DNA of 57,081 nucleotides from Helochares maculicollis (Eukaryota > Arthropoda > Insecta > Coleoptera > Hydrophilidae), in contig JAWQRO010000106.1 in NCBI GenBank assembly GCA_033557835.1, positions 1 through 57,081 of the forward strand. The letters run 5' to 3'. The translations under genes and the position numbers were made by a program. Under the pieces are notes generated by a model, which did not search any database, was not told the origin of the DNA, and saw only the letters and a program-made list of their open reading frames with translations. Below, piece after piece: positions 24,901 through 39,900 of the stretch; position 1 is the stretch's first letter; each line of letters begins with the position of its first letter.

Positions 24901-27900
24901 GGTAACTCTTTATTTGTCTACCCTTTTTAATAGCTTTTTCGTATGAAATACTGTAACCACTGAAAAGATAATCAACCCTCATCAAATACATCAGTATTAT
25001 TTCAATTGTATTAACTGCAAATTCACAAAGCACAACCATCCTAGCAAGTGCATGGACTGGCTTAATTTGTTAAGTTCTGCATAAACAGGAAATAAACGTA
25101 ATCTTAAAAAAAGGAGTGCAATGGAAAATGGGTGCAGTGTAAGAACTGCAATTTTATGTAAAAAATGCGTGGAAATACAAAGATAAATTAAATGTAAGCT
25201 GCATATCAAATGAGGAGCTAAGAAATAATCCGATGATACAACCCATCATGTAATCCTATCGCGCGAGATCCAAAAACAACAATGCTCCATCACTTAAGCG
25301 ACATTAAAAGAAATTAAAACCTTTAACATTTGTTCCACATAATAAACAACAAAAAGAAAGCGACAGCGGATTTAATTCAAGTCCACATTGATGAATTAAG
25401 AACCCGAATGGAGGGACGGAGATGAGCAGAAGGAGCCTGGTAAGAGGCAAGCAAGCAAGCGACAGGTACAGGTACCCATCCGTGAAGACCCAGAAGGAAA
25501 GAAAAAGAGAACTTATGAAGCGGCAACACAGCCAACATACAAGAAAGTAGACTAGTCTAAAGAGAATCCCCTACTCCACCCATTGCCCATCTCTTTTGCT
25601 CTTACATAATCAAGAGCTAAACGGAAATAGTGCATATAGCTGTAAGGTAAACATTTTTATGATTTTGAGCGCATTAATAGGTGTATACCTGTTTCCCACG
25701 AAGTGAAACTGTTGGCAACGCAGACATTAACCACGCAATGTCTTCATAAGACAATTACGTCCTTTATAAATATTCTATGGGGTTTAGTACGGGGAAGAAT
25801 GAAGCTACTTGTGCGTTTATGAGGAGATGGGCGATGGATAAGACTAATAAACATGATGAAGATGCTAGTAATGAAACATGGCAAGCATAACGCATGTGTG
25901 ATTAGCGCTAAGTAAATTTTGCACATCGTTGTACGTTTTGTTTACTAGAAACTAGTTTTTAAAAGGATGTGGCATTACGTTCAATTAACTAAATGAATAA
26001 ATTTATGCGAACTCAATAGAGGGATGTAAAAGTTCACGTTGTAAATTAAAGCCAGTGAATTCTTTTATTCTATAATCGTGATATCGGACAACATCTTTTA
26101 GCCACAGTTGATTCAAGGCATACTATTTCAAATGTGATAGTTTTGACAGAAAAGTAACCAAATTACAAATTATTTGCGTTCATATAATATGCTACCTATT
26201 ATAAAATATCTATGATCTGTAATTTTCAGAAACCTGGCAATTATAGTATAGAAACTATTGACACTAGAAGTTAAATAAACACAGCTCATACTGACTTGGT
26301 AACAATAGATTTATTTAAGTAGAGCATACTCTATCAGAAGTTTAATTTATTTTGTAAAACCGCCATTGTTTAATATGGGATTCTACGAAACAACTAAAAA
26401 ACACCCCTTAATAAATTTTTAAAAATCTAATATTGTTATATTTATCTCTTAAAGTAGGTTTAAAAGAAATGTTGAACTATTCCTAGATTTGCACAATTAT
26501 GAAATAAAAATTCGACTATTATTTCTATTGTTAGTGAAATAGAAACTGTATTAGAATTTTTTTGGCGTGTCGATTCATTTTAATAGATTTTGTCGTATTG
26601 CATAGATATCGTTTCTTTATTTCCATCAAGAAAATATTACAAGGCGTAGGCATATATTAACAAAAATTCAATGAGCCACAAAAATAAAAGAGGAAAACGG
26701 CTTAGCCATAGACCATTCACCATATCTATCCAGGCCTTCGACCTTATGTCATTTTTAAACATCGATAAACAATAGCGGTAACGATTAAGTGATTTTCAGA
26801 AACTTATGTGAACAAAATACTTTGTCTCGATGCGCATGCGATGCAAATCAATAATTCTTTAACATAATTTTATGGTTCCGATTTAAATGCTAATTTAGTT
26901 GTTGTTCTCTCTGTTCATATGATATTTGAATCGGATATAATAGTTATATTTCGATATTATAATGGAATGGATAATTGTGAAGGGGTAGAAAAAGATACCT
27001 TGCTGCAACATCCGTCAGCAAGAATGAATCATATAATCCCAATTTTTGGCCTACTGATAGAAATAGATGAGCAAGACTTTATGCACACAACCTTCCGTAG
27101 ACTACCTGGCTTCTAGCCTAATTTTACATTTATTGTTATCTTAATGCAGTTACTATCATAAACTAGAAGCCATTTTTTTATAGTAACCATGTCATATAAC
27201 GAATATTTCAAGTTAATCGCTCCGTGTAAAATGATTTTCAAAAACTTCATTTTGTTTTAGTACTGGACTGTATTTCGTAGTAAAATTCTTGCATTCTCGC
27301 ATAGTAGCCACTAACGACATTAATTTATGTGCTTGCCTAAAAGGGTTCTTCCTAACGTTACGGCAGCAGGTAAAAATGCAAATATTGATGCGGTCGAACA
27401 AGGGGGATAACGAAAGAAAAACGAAGACGATGGACACACACCGAGCCGGCGACTCGGGCTTATTGATATTCCTGTTGTCGAACGCATAAATTGTCTAACC
27501 GTATCCGAAACTATAGCTTGTAAATAAATTAGTAAGCGCAAGTTGGCCTTAATTGCTTATAGCTAATTGACTTTTTAAATGTTCTTAATTTAAGTAAAGC
27601 CAGTCGAATTACATAGCGAGTGCATGATTAAATACTGAACGATACGCCCGAAGCGCTCCCAGCCTTGAATTTCTCAGTTAATCTGCTTTATTTTCCTCGT
27701 TGCCTCAACGTTTTGTGCTTTTCAATAAACAACCAGTATATATTGGCAGATTGACCTGTCAATCAACACTATATTTAACCCAGTATAACGGGCAATTTAT
27801 ACGTTTAATGAGATTTTATATAAAAATTGCTTTGTGAGTATTAGTTTTAATGGGCTCTTGATGTTTAAGCAAAATTACCATATAAACAATCTGAAGAGAT

Positions 27901-30900
27901 ACAAAGTTATGATATAACGTAACTGGGTAGTAATGAGCAGCGCAGCAATGGTAATATTTGATCAATAAATAATGTATATTCAAGCAATAAATTATTAAGT
28001 GTAAAATAAAAATCCTACCAGACTAATCCAAAATTAATTTGCATGAAATATGCTGGGGCCACTGCAATCAACCCTTCCCTTGACCGGAGGCTGTGTAAGG
28101 ACGGAATACATAAAGACTAGGTGTTAGGTTCTCTTCTGCTGGGTTCGGCCTGCCAGATTGATCTAAATACTATGATTAACTGCATGCTCCTGGGATGCAA
28201 GATGATCGATGCCGGCCCGAAACCCGTATTTTACTCTTTTCTTCAGTTAATTACTTGTTTTATTTGCTGATAATTAGGTGTTGGTAAAAGGTCGTTGTTT
28301 TTCATTCATGGAAAATGTATGGCAGAGCAAATCCCGATGTGATTACGCTAAAGGGTAGAGTTACGATAACAAATTGCTTGGTAAATCGCCGTGATCGGTT
28401 AGTTCAATCTTAGTAGACCAGTGGAAGAAATAATAATGGTAGCATCATTATGATATACGGTTATTGCCACTATGTCTGCTTGAGTTAAGCGATGTTAGAT
28501 TCGATGGTAATAGCAAGCTATTTTTCTTGGGTATTGGAGTTGGTGTTTGTGCTTGTTGCATGAGGAAGAATATGGGTAAATGCGTCATTGCCCGCCATTG
28601 CAACTTGATACCGAGGATGTCATCTTTTAAGCTCCACAGCATGAAGCGGTATGCAGCACGAAATCATTACAAGTATTAAATAAATCTGCAAGCAGTTACC
28701 ACAATAATTCCCAAAGTGGATTCCATTTCATCGTGGGGCTCAGCGATGGTAGCTCATTTATTTTGTCCATAATTGTAAGCTAAATCAACCAAGTGAAAAA
28801 CAGCAGTGTTTTAGCGATGTCGTGTAATATCTACATAAAATTCAAAGTTGCGCTATAATTTCAATACATACATATCATTACAAGCCGTTGTACCTGCAAA
28901 AACGGTAAAAACAATAACGGATTTCAGCGCGGTAGTGACACAAGTATTATGTTTCACATACCTTCAATTGCCGTCAAACGATTTTAAAAGGATTAGTTCA
29001 CACGTGATGTACGAACGCGACCCCTGTGACCCACTGTCAGCAAATACAAACAAGAAATCCCTCAATTATAATGCTATCAAGGTCCAGCAGCAACTAGGAG
29101 ATTGATATCTACTTCTAGCTGGCTTCTTCTTCTGGCCACTTGCTACTCAGCTGCGATCGCCGGATTTCATTAACAAATTGATTAGGTCCAAAGATAATCT
29201 GGGTACGAACCTATTGTTCCTCATTTATTCATGTTAATTGCTCGATGAGATCACTTTCCAAGAGTTCTTTAATAGATTCATCGGCTGCATTTGAAATGTG
29301 GTTAAATTAAAAACCTCATCTTGGTATTCAAGCCATTTGTTTTCATGTGAACCTTCATTAATCGACATGATTAGCTAATACATTTAGCCTTTATTAATAA
29401 TCCTGCTTTGCATATATGTAAGTCTTTATAAATAGATCGCATTTGTCTTCGGACGTCTGGGTATATAGGTAGGTTTTGTAAACACAGGTGTGGATAACAA
29501 TGGAGCGATTGTATGCGACCTATTTGTCATACTTACTATATATATTGCGAAATATTGTATAATGGTACCTATATAATATAAATATTTTTTGATGCACCAC
29601 ACGTATAAAATAAGTGATAATCCAACAAAGCGTTACCATCAGCGGTTAAGAAAACTACAAGCTTTGCTAAAAAATGTGTTGTGGTGCTTCAAATATAAAC
29701 CCTGTGAAGCATATGCCTCTGTAATGTTTGTACACATGTGGCTAATTATTTATTGTCTTTACATATGGTGCTTCGAGCCGTTATGATGTTTGTCAAATCT
29801 GGCGCGAAATGCTTGTAAAAGATCCGGTTAGTAGACTAAATTTTACAAATGGCAGAAAGCTAAGCCAGATGAGAATCGTTAAGATGCAACCTGTTCCTGC
29901 TTTATTTAGCTTAGAGCGTAGACATGAAGAGTTTTACAGATATGCACTTAATTGCCAATGAATCATTTTGAAAATAAATTTAAAAATAGCACCCTCCCCC
30001 ACTTATTGGGACATTTAATAAAAAATGTTTTTGTACAAAGCACCTTCGAGCCATCACTATAATGCCGCCAGAATAAATGACTTAGCAAACCACACAAATA
30101 AAGAATTTGGAGGGCCCACAGCAAATCCGAAAACAAAAGCACTCCTTGCTTGTGGTAGACCAAAAAAGAAAGGGTTGTGCGACACAGAATACCGGTGGGA
30201 AGCATTTTAGGTGATCATCTTTCCCCCTACTGCGAAAACTCGTCTTCTTGCTCATTATATTCGGCTGAATGGTCCCGCAGAATTACTCCACGTCCAACTA
30301 TCCTGGCTTGCTACATACTTAATCGCGTTTGCCTCTTAGGTCTTAGGAGATTTCTAAAATTGATAACCAGAACTAAATTTATATCTGTGCTATAATTTCT
30401 TTGGATCCTTGAACTATTCAAGCAATTATTTTTTGGAAATATCACACAATCGTCTTATGCTCCCGCGAAGGCCATCCACCGGCTTAAACAATCACCTGCA
30501 GTTGATCTTGTTCTTTGATCATTACTAAACCGATATTCCCATATTACTTAATACTCATTATCGTTGCTATCACTTTTAGCGTAATCTATGATCGATGCTG
30601 ATCGCTGTTTCTTTAGAAGTTTAATAGCTTCTTAGATTTTAATGATCGCTTAGATTTTAATGATGGCTAGGACTTCTGGCACTTTAATGATTTTGGGTTC
30701 TTAATGATTTCTGGTACTTAAGCATTTCTAGTACTTTAATCATATCTTGTAGATGAACGATTTATAGCAGTTTATTGATTTGTAATATTTTTATGATTTG
30801 TACATCTTATGTGGTGTTTAGATAATTTATTATTTTTAGATATTAAATCAGTTTTGCTCTCCAATCACTAGAATTTTAACGCCTTTAAGATTTCAATGAC

Positions 30901-33900
30901 CTTTAAATGTAATGTATTATTCTAATCCCTCTTCGAATTTTAATTACCGGATTTCTGTAATTATTTTTCCTAATCCGATCGATCCTTAAAGAACAATAAA
31001 TACATTCTAAGGCAATCATGGCGTAATTAATGAACGTACTGGGCTAGCCCATCTAAGATTAAAATACCGATATCACTAACAAACCTTCTATCTAGATAAA
31101 TGGTTGTTTATTTGGTGTAATGATTTTCATTGCGATATTATCTACCCACAAGATCGACGTACCCACTAACATCTCAGAAAAGTAATTGTGTCACGTGTCC
31201 ATAGCTGAGACTGTGTCTAATTGAAGCACCAATTATTGCGGCTGCAGTTGCTTTTACGACAAACGTGTTTGCTAAATACCCAGCACTATATGAGGAAGCG
31301 TCGAACATAATGGTGGTTATTAGGTTATTGTCACGATTTACATCACTTTGGACAATATTCCACTAATGACAAATAATGAAGATTCTGATGATTTTCATGG
31401 TTATGTAAGGCTTGAGACAATAGCTGTATTTTTTCCTGGATTGCATAAGGATATATGGACCTCATAGATCTAAATTGTTGTTTGGCATTCACGTTTCCAG
31501 AATAGTTACGTCGTAATAATTGTAAAATCATAATTGCAGCATGACGGATTTATAAATTAATCAATATCAAAATTTATTTCGATATTATTTTATACTGACA
31601 GAGTAATGAATATGCAAAATTTCTACATTTATTTCAGAAGTCTACAACAAATTTATTCAACCATTCATAAAAATCTTCTTCATAAAATTTCCCAAAGTTA
31701 TACGAATGATTTATTAAATCTTTAGGTACAAATCTCTGATTATAAATCTGTGGTTCATCTTTGACTAAAGAAATTTCTGATTACAAATCTTCTTATTAAT
31801 AAATATCTAATTTAATAAATCTCAACGTATTCATCATATGACACAGCAAGACACTTCTAGTAACCATTCCAATTTACATACAACTTACTAATTTACCACA
31901 TCATTAAAATTCACACAGACGAATAACCTACAAAAGAACAACAAACACCTGGTCTTCCAACCGTCGCAACAATACTTTCAGTTGATTCAACACCTAGTGC
32001 TACACAGAAACCGTAATTGATTTCAATAGACTAATCTTCCACGTAAACTATTCATTTTACGACTGCAAGAGTAGATACGCACTCGACTTGTTATACATAA
32101 ATAGTCTAATTAAAACATTAACTTTTACTCGCAACTGTAAATTTTAATAGAATTCCAAGTAGCAACAACGAGACTCTTTAAATCCCTCTGTAATTCAACG
32201 TTACCATTCGCTATCTGTCAATTATTTTGATGGAGGTACTTTCATTTTCTGCAAATTATATTAGCGTGCAACATGTGGTGTTTTGCCCTCGCGTATTCTT
32301 CTTGTTCCCACTGCTTTACAAATGTCGTTTGAAGTAATATTGATGTTATTGAACTGAAGACGGTGTTAACAAGTGTCAATTAAATTCGCATTATGCATGT
32401 AAATGAATGAAAATGTCGATCTTTTTGTACTTTCTTGAGTTGTTTGACACGGTTTAGTACTAGAATGTATTATTTAAATATAACTTCAGAATATGTGACT
32501 ACAAGTAAAAGTGATGTATTCTTACAGATGGAGCTTTAGTTTGTACGAACTGAAATTTATTATACACAATATAACAGCTTGATGTTCAATCATAAATGTT
32601 TTAAATTTACAGTTTAAGAAAAGTAAGACGCATTTAATGACTATAAGACCATTGTAACGTAACAGCCTTTATTTGTTTAATAGCTAAAGCAATTTTTGTG
32701 GATTTTGCAGATACTTAAGCGAAAATAAATTTATTCCATGATACCAATTATTTTTATTTAACTTCTCTGAAAACAGATGCCAATTTCTGCATTACGATTG
32801 AAATATTACATTTATTTGCAAAGCTGTCACATCAATATTTAGACAAAGTTATAATCGTCCGGAAAAGATGCTTATCCAGCTCATTAGGTATTGCAAATAG
32901 TTTTAGTCGATAAGGAAACCAAATCAAACAATCTGGCTGTTTCCGCTTTGCAGCCAATACCTAAAACTATTAAAATATTCCTTGTAATTTATTGCGCGCT
33001 TTACCGTACTTTGCTAAGTATATAGTACGATTTTTCCATTTTTGTATGTTGATTTTAAAGTCTTATCGGAATTCTGCGGGAATATAGGCAAGTAGGGTCT
33101 TTTCGTGCGATTTATCTCTGTGCTATTGGAAAACCAACATTTACACTTCAAATATTTATTTAAATTTATATAAACATCCGATTGAATTGGAAATCATTTC
33201 AATAAATTCACCGTTAGCTTGCTTGGATATCCCTAGTGTACAAAGAGAAGGTTATTAGTTTGAACTTTACTTCCAATTATGGTCGCTTTTGTTGATTGCT
33301 GAAAGTAGGCACTTTGAGTTGAAAATTCTTGCGAGGAGTTCAAAAGTGAAATTTGTTCGCCGTGTGAGGATTCTATCTACAGATTATAATAGGGAGCCGC
33401 TGTAGTTAGATTAAATAATAAAGTCTGGGCGCAACTTCGTATTTTACATGTGTACAATCTTCCTCGGTGGCCATAGAATATTTTTCTGGAAAATGTACAC
33501 AAAATTTCTCTTATTTCGGTTAATATAGTTTTAGTATTACAAGATCTTTTTCACTAAATTGCGGCAATGCTATTTTTTAATATTTCTTATCTGTTAAAAT
33601 TTGTTTGTCGTTGTACAAACGTAGCTTTTCCACGTCACAAATTTCCCTTATGAACACGACAACTGACACAATGTTTCATTAGACACTAATACTGGGATCT
33701 TCTTTTGTTCAAATACTATAAAGTAGTACATTGTCGTAGAATTAACGATTAGATTTGACTTTTCAAAGAATCTGATGTATATCGCCATGTTTTGAGATGT
33801 TTAATAATGAAAAAAAATTGTTAATTTATGAACAGTTATAAGGCGCTTATTTCATAAAAGTCTAAATTCAAGAGGCGTCTGTATTCACGAAATCACTTAA

Positions 33901-36900
33901 TTGAAAGTGCGTTGATTCAGGAACATCCTCAACTCGAGCAAAGCGGAGGTCGTATAAAAAAAGAGCATCAGTTTTAAAATGAAAGAGCGTGCATGATACA
34001 AAGAACAGTCTCGTCCGCATTCGTGTGTTTAAACGGCCCAACCAGCATGTGTTCCACACGTGGGTTGATGTAATGTGTTGTACGTAAAAGTTTTTATAGA
34101 GATGATCAAAATACAGGAAAACTATGTCGCTTTGGTGGTCGCCTGTACGTCGCGGCGCAATACGCACCAAAATCGTGGACTTCTTGGAGCCCCAGACTGG
34201 TGGTGCCGTCAGAACGGACGACCCTCTTCTTTTACCCACTTGTTTGCGCCTTTACTATCTATTTCAAAAACATCGTCTCAACTAGAGGGTTACTCTCTTC
34301 ACCTTTTATCGAAAGCACCCTGGGGATGCTTGGTTTTCATCTAGCGAACGCTGGTCTGCTGCTGCTGTGCTTAAACTCGTTTTTTGTCAGCGCATATGGG
34401 ATTTTGTTTACTAAATACAAACACAGAGCCTCTTATATAAGTTTTTTTTTATTTTGTGGCACTTGGATCTTAAAGTTTTATTTGTACAATTGCCGTCTAG
34501 AGGCGATCATTTCTTCGCTAACGCACAATTCAGTCTGGCACAGAGTGGAGTTTGTTCCACCGTCAAAACTCTTGATGGCGATCATAGACATCCAAACCAT
34601 TAATAAAACTCGACATATAGTACCTCAACGAATTGTTTAATGATCTTTGCTGCGATTTGAAATAAAAGTAATGTATTTAAAAATTCCAGCAGTTCAAGTG
34701 GCTGCACATTTTTGAGCTCTTAGAGATATTAGCAAGATATTTTCAACTGTCTCGAATATTGATACCACCTGTTGATAAATTAAGTTCAAGTTTAGCCGGT
34801 TAGTGCTAGCCATAGTATTTAAAATTTATGCGAATGCTAATCGTATTAACAATACAAAATTATAATTATTCCCTTATATATTACTAATTGAAAATCAGTA
34901 ATGACCTCAAACTTCTCAATGCCGGAAATACTAATCAATGTATAGCAGTAATGTTTTAATAAAGTCCACGTGTCGACGCCAATTTAATCGTAAATTACGT
35001 TTAATTTCTTCGTTACCTCTGATTGCAACAAGGGCTTTATTGCAATTATCGCTTCTATTCTTACACTTGTGTTTACCAACCACGCTTAATTGTGGTAAAA
35101 GTAAAAGAATCATGGATATAATTGAAGTTTAACTTGCGTATCAAAATTTAATTTAATTTTGAGAACTCTATGCTTTACATTTGTAAAATTTCTTCAACAA
35201 TATCATTTTAGGTTTCTTTTTTTGGATGGACTTGGTAGATAGGTGTTCTGATTGGCTTGAAATAATTGACGTCACTGGGAATCTTTAATACTATATTTAA
35301 AAATGACTGACTTCCTAATTTCACAATTTGCGTCAATTATTTTTTTTAGTTGGCTTTATAGCCTGTATTTATCAAATACTTGCCCAGTATTCCATTATAT
35401 TATCCCCGTATAACTCTAACGCTTCCATGATTCCAGCCTACTTAAATCGGAATTTACTGCTTGACCGTCGAATAAATGATAAAATGAGCCATCGATGGTC
35501 CTAGGGAGATTTAAAATGTGCAATAGAATGATCTAAAATAATTGGTGATAAACTCAAGTATCCGCAGATCGGTAGCCAGTACCTTTATGTAAAGTTAGTC
35601 GGAAAAGCTTCTTTATATATCGTTTTTTGTTGACCAAAGTGACGATCACCGCAAAATAAAAATGAATTGAAAATTTTCCACTTCAGGATTCTACCGCAAT
35701 CAAAGGAAACAATGTAAATCGCAACTATCAACCATAACTCAACCAGACTTAACAACACTATAGAGACATATCGCTCCAATACAGTGAGAGAAGAAGAAAC
35801 TCTCGCAACCTATACGATCGGATTCATTAAATTTGCTGACACCAATCAAGTTTTATAGCAACCACAATAAACCCAATGAAATAATAGCTCAATTTCCAAT
35901 TAAAATAGTAAATTGCGACGGAGAGGTGTTCCACTTTCTATGAACATTCTTGACATATTGTCGGAGGAGAAGCAGTGGATAAACGATCTTCTTGGTCTTG
36001 GTACACGTTCTTAGCTACCGTATATTATTATCCTTCTTCTCGCGGTCGACACACAGTTTATCTATTCATAAATCGGTCTCCATGTGAATGAACAAGAGAT
36101 CCTCTTCGGAAATTCCAGAGCTCCTTGCGAATACCGGAGCTCCCCACAAACTGAAAACGTGACTCTCAACAATTTCTTGATTAATGGTTCCAATTTGGCA
36201 CGTAGCGACATAAATATGGGTTTTTATATTGCGGCTTTTGGGGACACATTCTTATTTAAAATAGTCCGTGGATAAGAATTTTAATGACACCCACTATATA
36301 AATATTTAATAGTGCAAAGAATAATCGGCGTTCCCTGTTTGATACATCAGCACTTGCCAATCGCACTCCACATTACTCCAACCTACCAAATGAAAGAAAC
36401 AGAATAATTGCACCTCAGTTTCACCTCGTATTGTAGTTGTACAAAGTTTGACCTCTTCACGCTTATGGTATTTGCCCAGTTTAATAGACATTCTTCGTTT
36501 TATAGCTTTGCTTAACAATCAAATGCAGCAGGTCTTGGGCTTGCAATTGGGCCATAAATAAAATATTAAAGCGAGTGAAGCCGAATATGGAAACAAAACA
36601 CGCTTCGAATAAAAATAAAATTAATATCTAGAAAAAAGACATAAATTTGTTTATTGTGTTCATTAGTTTTATGGTCTTGACACCAGAATTCTCTTAGCAC
36701 ACATATGTAGAATTTGTGGTTAGATTTTTATCGATTGTACCTGTTCGTGAGGGCTATTGTTAGAAGACGGTCGGTCGACGGGCGCGACGCATGGTCTGCT
36801 CCTATGTAAATGTTTACTTTCGGTCCTCCACCTCATGGCTGAAGCCTGGCACGGATAGTTCTGTAAGCCTGGACAAGAATATTTTAAATTTCGGAAGAAT

Positions 36901-39900
36901 TCCCAGGTAGTGTTAAACGTCATCCTCGGGGGCTATCCGTTCTTCATTAATTACACTCCGAGCACGCCAGGGCAGAAATAATGGAAATGTTTGAGATTTT
37001 ATGGAAATTGCTGGGTAGCAGAGTATATTCTGTAAAGTTAATAACGGATTCTTGGTGCCTTCTTAGGTTGCGATTTTTGTGGTAAGATTTTTACAGGGTG
37101 CAGTATAAACTTTACATTAATGTAATATTGTGAAGTTATAGGTTAAAGTTGTAGGTTAAGAGCTGGTCAACAAGATGCAAATCTTTTATATTGCTTTTTC
37201 GTGTTGGACTTCTTGAGGTGAACCGTGCATAAATTATATAAGTTTGCAATATAGTTATTCGGCTCTTTAACGTCTATATGGATGTTTTGCAATCCTATGC
37301 CTGATTGGCAAGCAATAGTGTTAAATATGAAAACAATAGGCAATAGAAGCTGTATTTATATGGAGTTGGTTTAATTAGTGTGGGGATTAGATATTTCTAC
37401 GCCACTGTGGTGCTCGAGATAAATACACTTGCAAGTACTCTGTATATCAGCGAATGGTTGAGGAATCTGCTTACATTGTATATAGAAGAGACTCATTTGC
37501 CACATATGGTCTTAATAACCTAACAACTGTTTTTATCTTATTTACTTCTGGGAACTTCATCCGTTCAATGAAATAGCTAGAAAAACCGCACACACGCACT
37601 TGAGTTACTCTCTATGATGGAGCGCAAAAGAAGATTACTGTGATAACAATGGTTTCTCCTCACGTATACATGCTTAATCATATATGCAAATATATGAAGA
37701 AATACATAATTATAGATGCACGACTCAAGTTGACAATACCAAAGAAAGTCTGATTATGGTGGCTTACGCGGAACAAACACTAGGTGAAGGGTGGCCGTAC
37801 TTATCTTATTCATGAGTAAATTTTACTCTTGCAAAATAAGAATATTGTTCGAAACTTGATTGATTAGTTGTATGTATAGGCATAGGAAGTCTATTTTGCA
37901 ATTTTTATGCCATACTTAGTCATCTTCTGATCTTCTTGCGTATAGTTTTTCATTTACTCATAAGATTCGTTGACCGAATACTCATTTGAGCAGCACATTA
38001 TAAATGTATGATTCATACAACAACTGGAGTTCAAAGTTTCTGCATTTCTTAATAAAGCCTAACCAAAACGGTTTTACTGCACACCATCAATATTTATTTA
38101 CTTCTTTACATCAAACAATAAAACAAGTAAACCTGTTGTCTGCTCGACAAGCGCCACTTGTCAAAATGTCATATCGCGTTCCTTAAAGCTACATCACGCC
38201 ACACAGCGAAAACTCCGTTCTTATACAAACAGCTTATGTACAATATTTCATGCATGTACAGCATTTGTTCGTTGAACTTATCCTCACATCTAACGCATCC
38301 ACATCTCATTTAATTGGATATGACATTATAATTGCCTCGGAGCTATTAATGTGCAACATGGTATGTATGTACATGGATGGAGGCAGTATGAAGGTATACC
38401 ATACTCACTGCATAAACCAGAAACTTGTTCTCCATACATATCAAATATGAGCTATATCTGGTTCGATAATTAGATTCGATCTTATCTTTTAACTGAAAAC
38501 ATTTAATTGCGAGCTGTCTTCAGCATGTATATTTATAAATTATTGGTAATTGTGTGCTTTTATTACCTATAAAAATTACCTGCAGATTGATCTATTTTAC
38601 AAAAACGATTGCTTCTCATCAGGATATGGATAAATTATGCGTTGATGTTGAAAATCTAGTATATTATACCTTTATACACAAAACGTATTTAGTTTTTTGA
38701 ATGTTATAGCATTTTTCAGCCTATTACTTATGTTCTGCACTTTTTGTAACGACACCTAAACAGACTTGCAAACATGCATGAAAAAAAATTAATGCAATGC
38801 TTTAATTAATAGGTTAAAATTAAATGATTCTTGGAGGAAACTCAGTACATGGACTACGATAATTTTTCTCGTGCGTAGAATTAACTTTCGGTAACCTCTA
38901 CCTCTTCATATTCCATATAAATAAGAAAATAATTATAATGAAAGTAGTAGCAAACTCTTGTCTATCGCATACAATAGTTTTAAATAAGCTTTTCTGTTTG
39001 AACACAAAAATGACCAACTTCTATCGAACACTGTCAGTAATTTTTAATTGCTTATGATTTCCAAAGTGAGGTTTCATGACAAGCTTCAAAATATACAATT
39101 TCTGACGGTGTTTAGAAAATCATTCTTAAAATACCAAATCCGACTCTAGGGTTAAATGAGTAGGGTGTTTCTCTTTAGAATGCAATGATCGGCCTTGCCT
39201 GGGCATTCATTGGAGTTCTTTTTCAAATATGGATTTAGATTGTTCATATAATTGCAATAAGTGGACATAATAGCCTGCAAACGATAACCATCTCTCAGCG
39301 GGCGTGGAGGATTAAATTCTATCGATCTCAGAAGAAAAGAAGAACTCTTCACAATTATACGTATTTAAGCAATAATAAGACCACCGTGATTGAAGCGAGA
39401 GCTTCAACTCCGACTGATTTATAATCCATTAAGGAGTCGATTATGCAGCTTCAGTAACAAAACCAAAGCAATCTAGTGGGAGGATGAGTGAATTCTAAAC
39501 AGACTTCAACTTGACTGTTGTAGTAGAAATATGTTATTAGTATTGTTGTTTTGCAATGATGGTGCGTAAATTATAATTTTTAATTTACCTTAAGCTTACT
39601 TAATTTAGAATTACTAAACAACATATATATAAACATACTAGCAACTCTAAGAAAATCGTCAATAATTCTTATTTTTTCAGCTTTCTTTATACACATAAAC
39701 ACTATTTAAATTGTGCTAAAATTTTAATAAGTTTTGTACTAATATCTTTAATATAAAACAAAACATCAGTGTTTCGACTAACAGATAGGACAGTGGGATT
39801 TAATTATAACTGCCTTATATAAAGAGGTTTCTATTAGAATCAGAAAATGAGGAAATTTGCTTTCTCCAGCCGACTTATTACAAAGTAAAACAATTTTATA

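Noticed and set aside
28861..29105. Sequence near TGTACCTGCAAAAACGG, resembling an EGF coding motif.
   Set aside because: Cysteine spacing is not EGF-like, and exon 2 joins exon 3 exactly without it.
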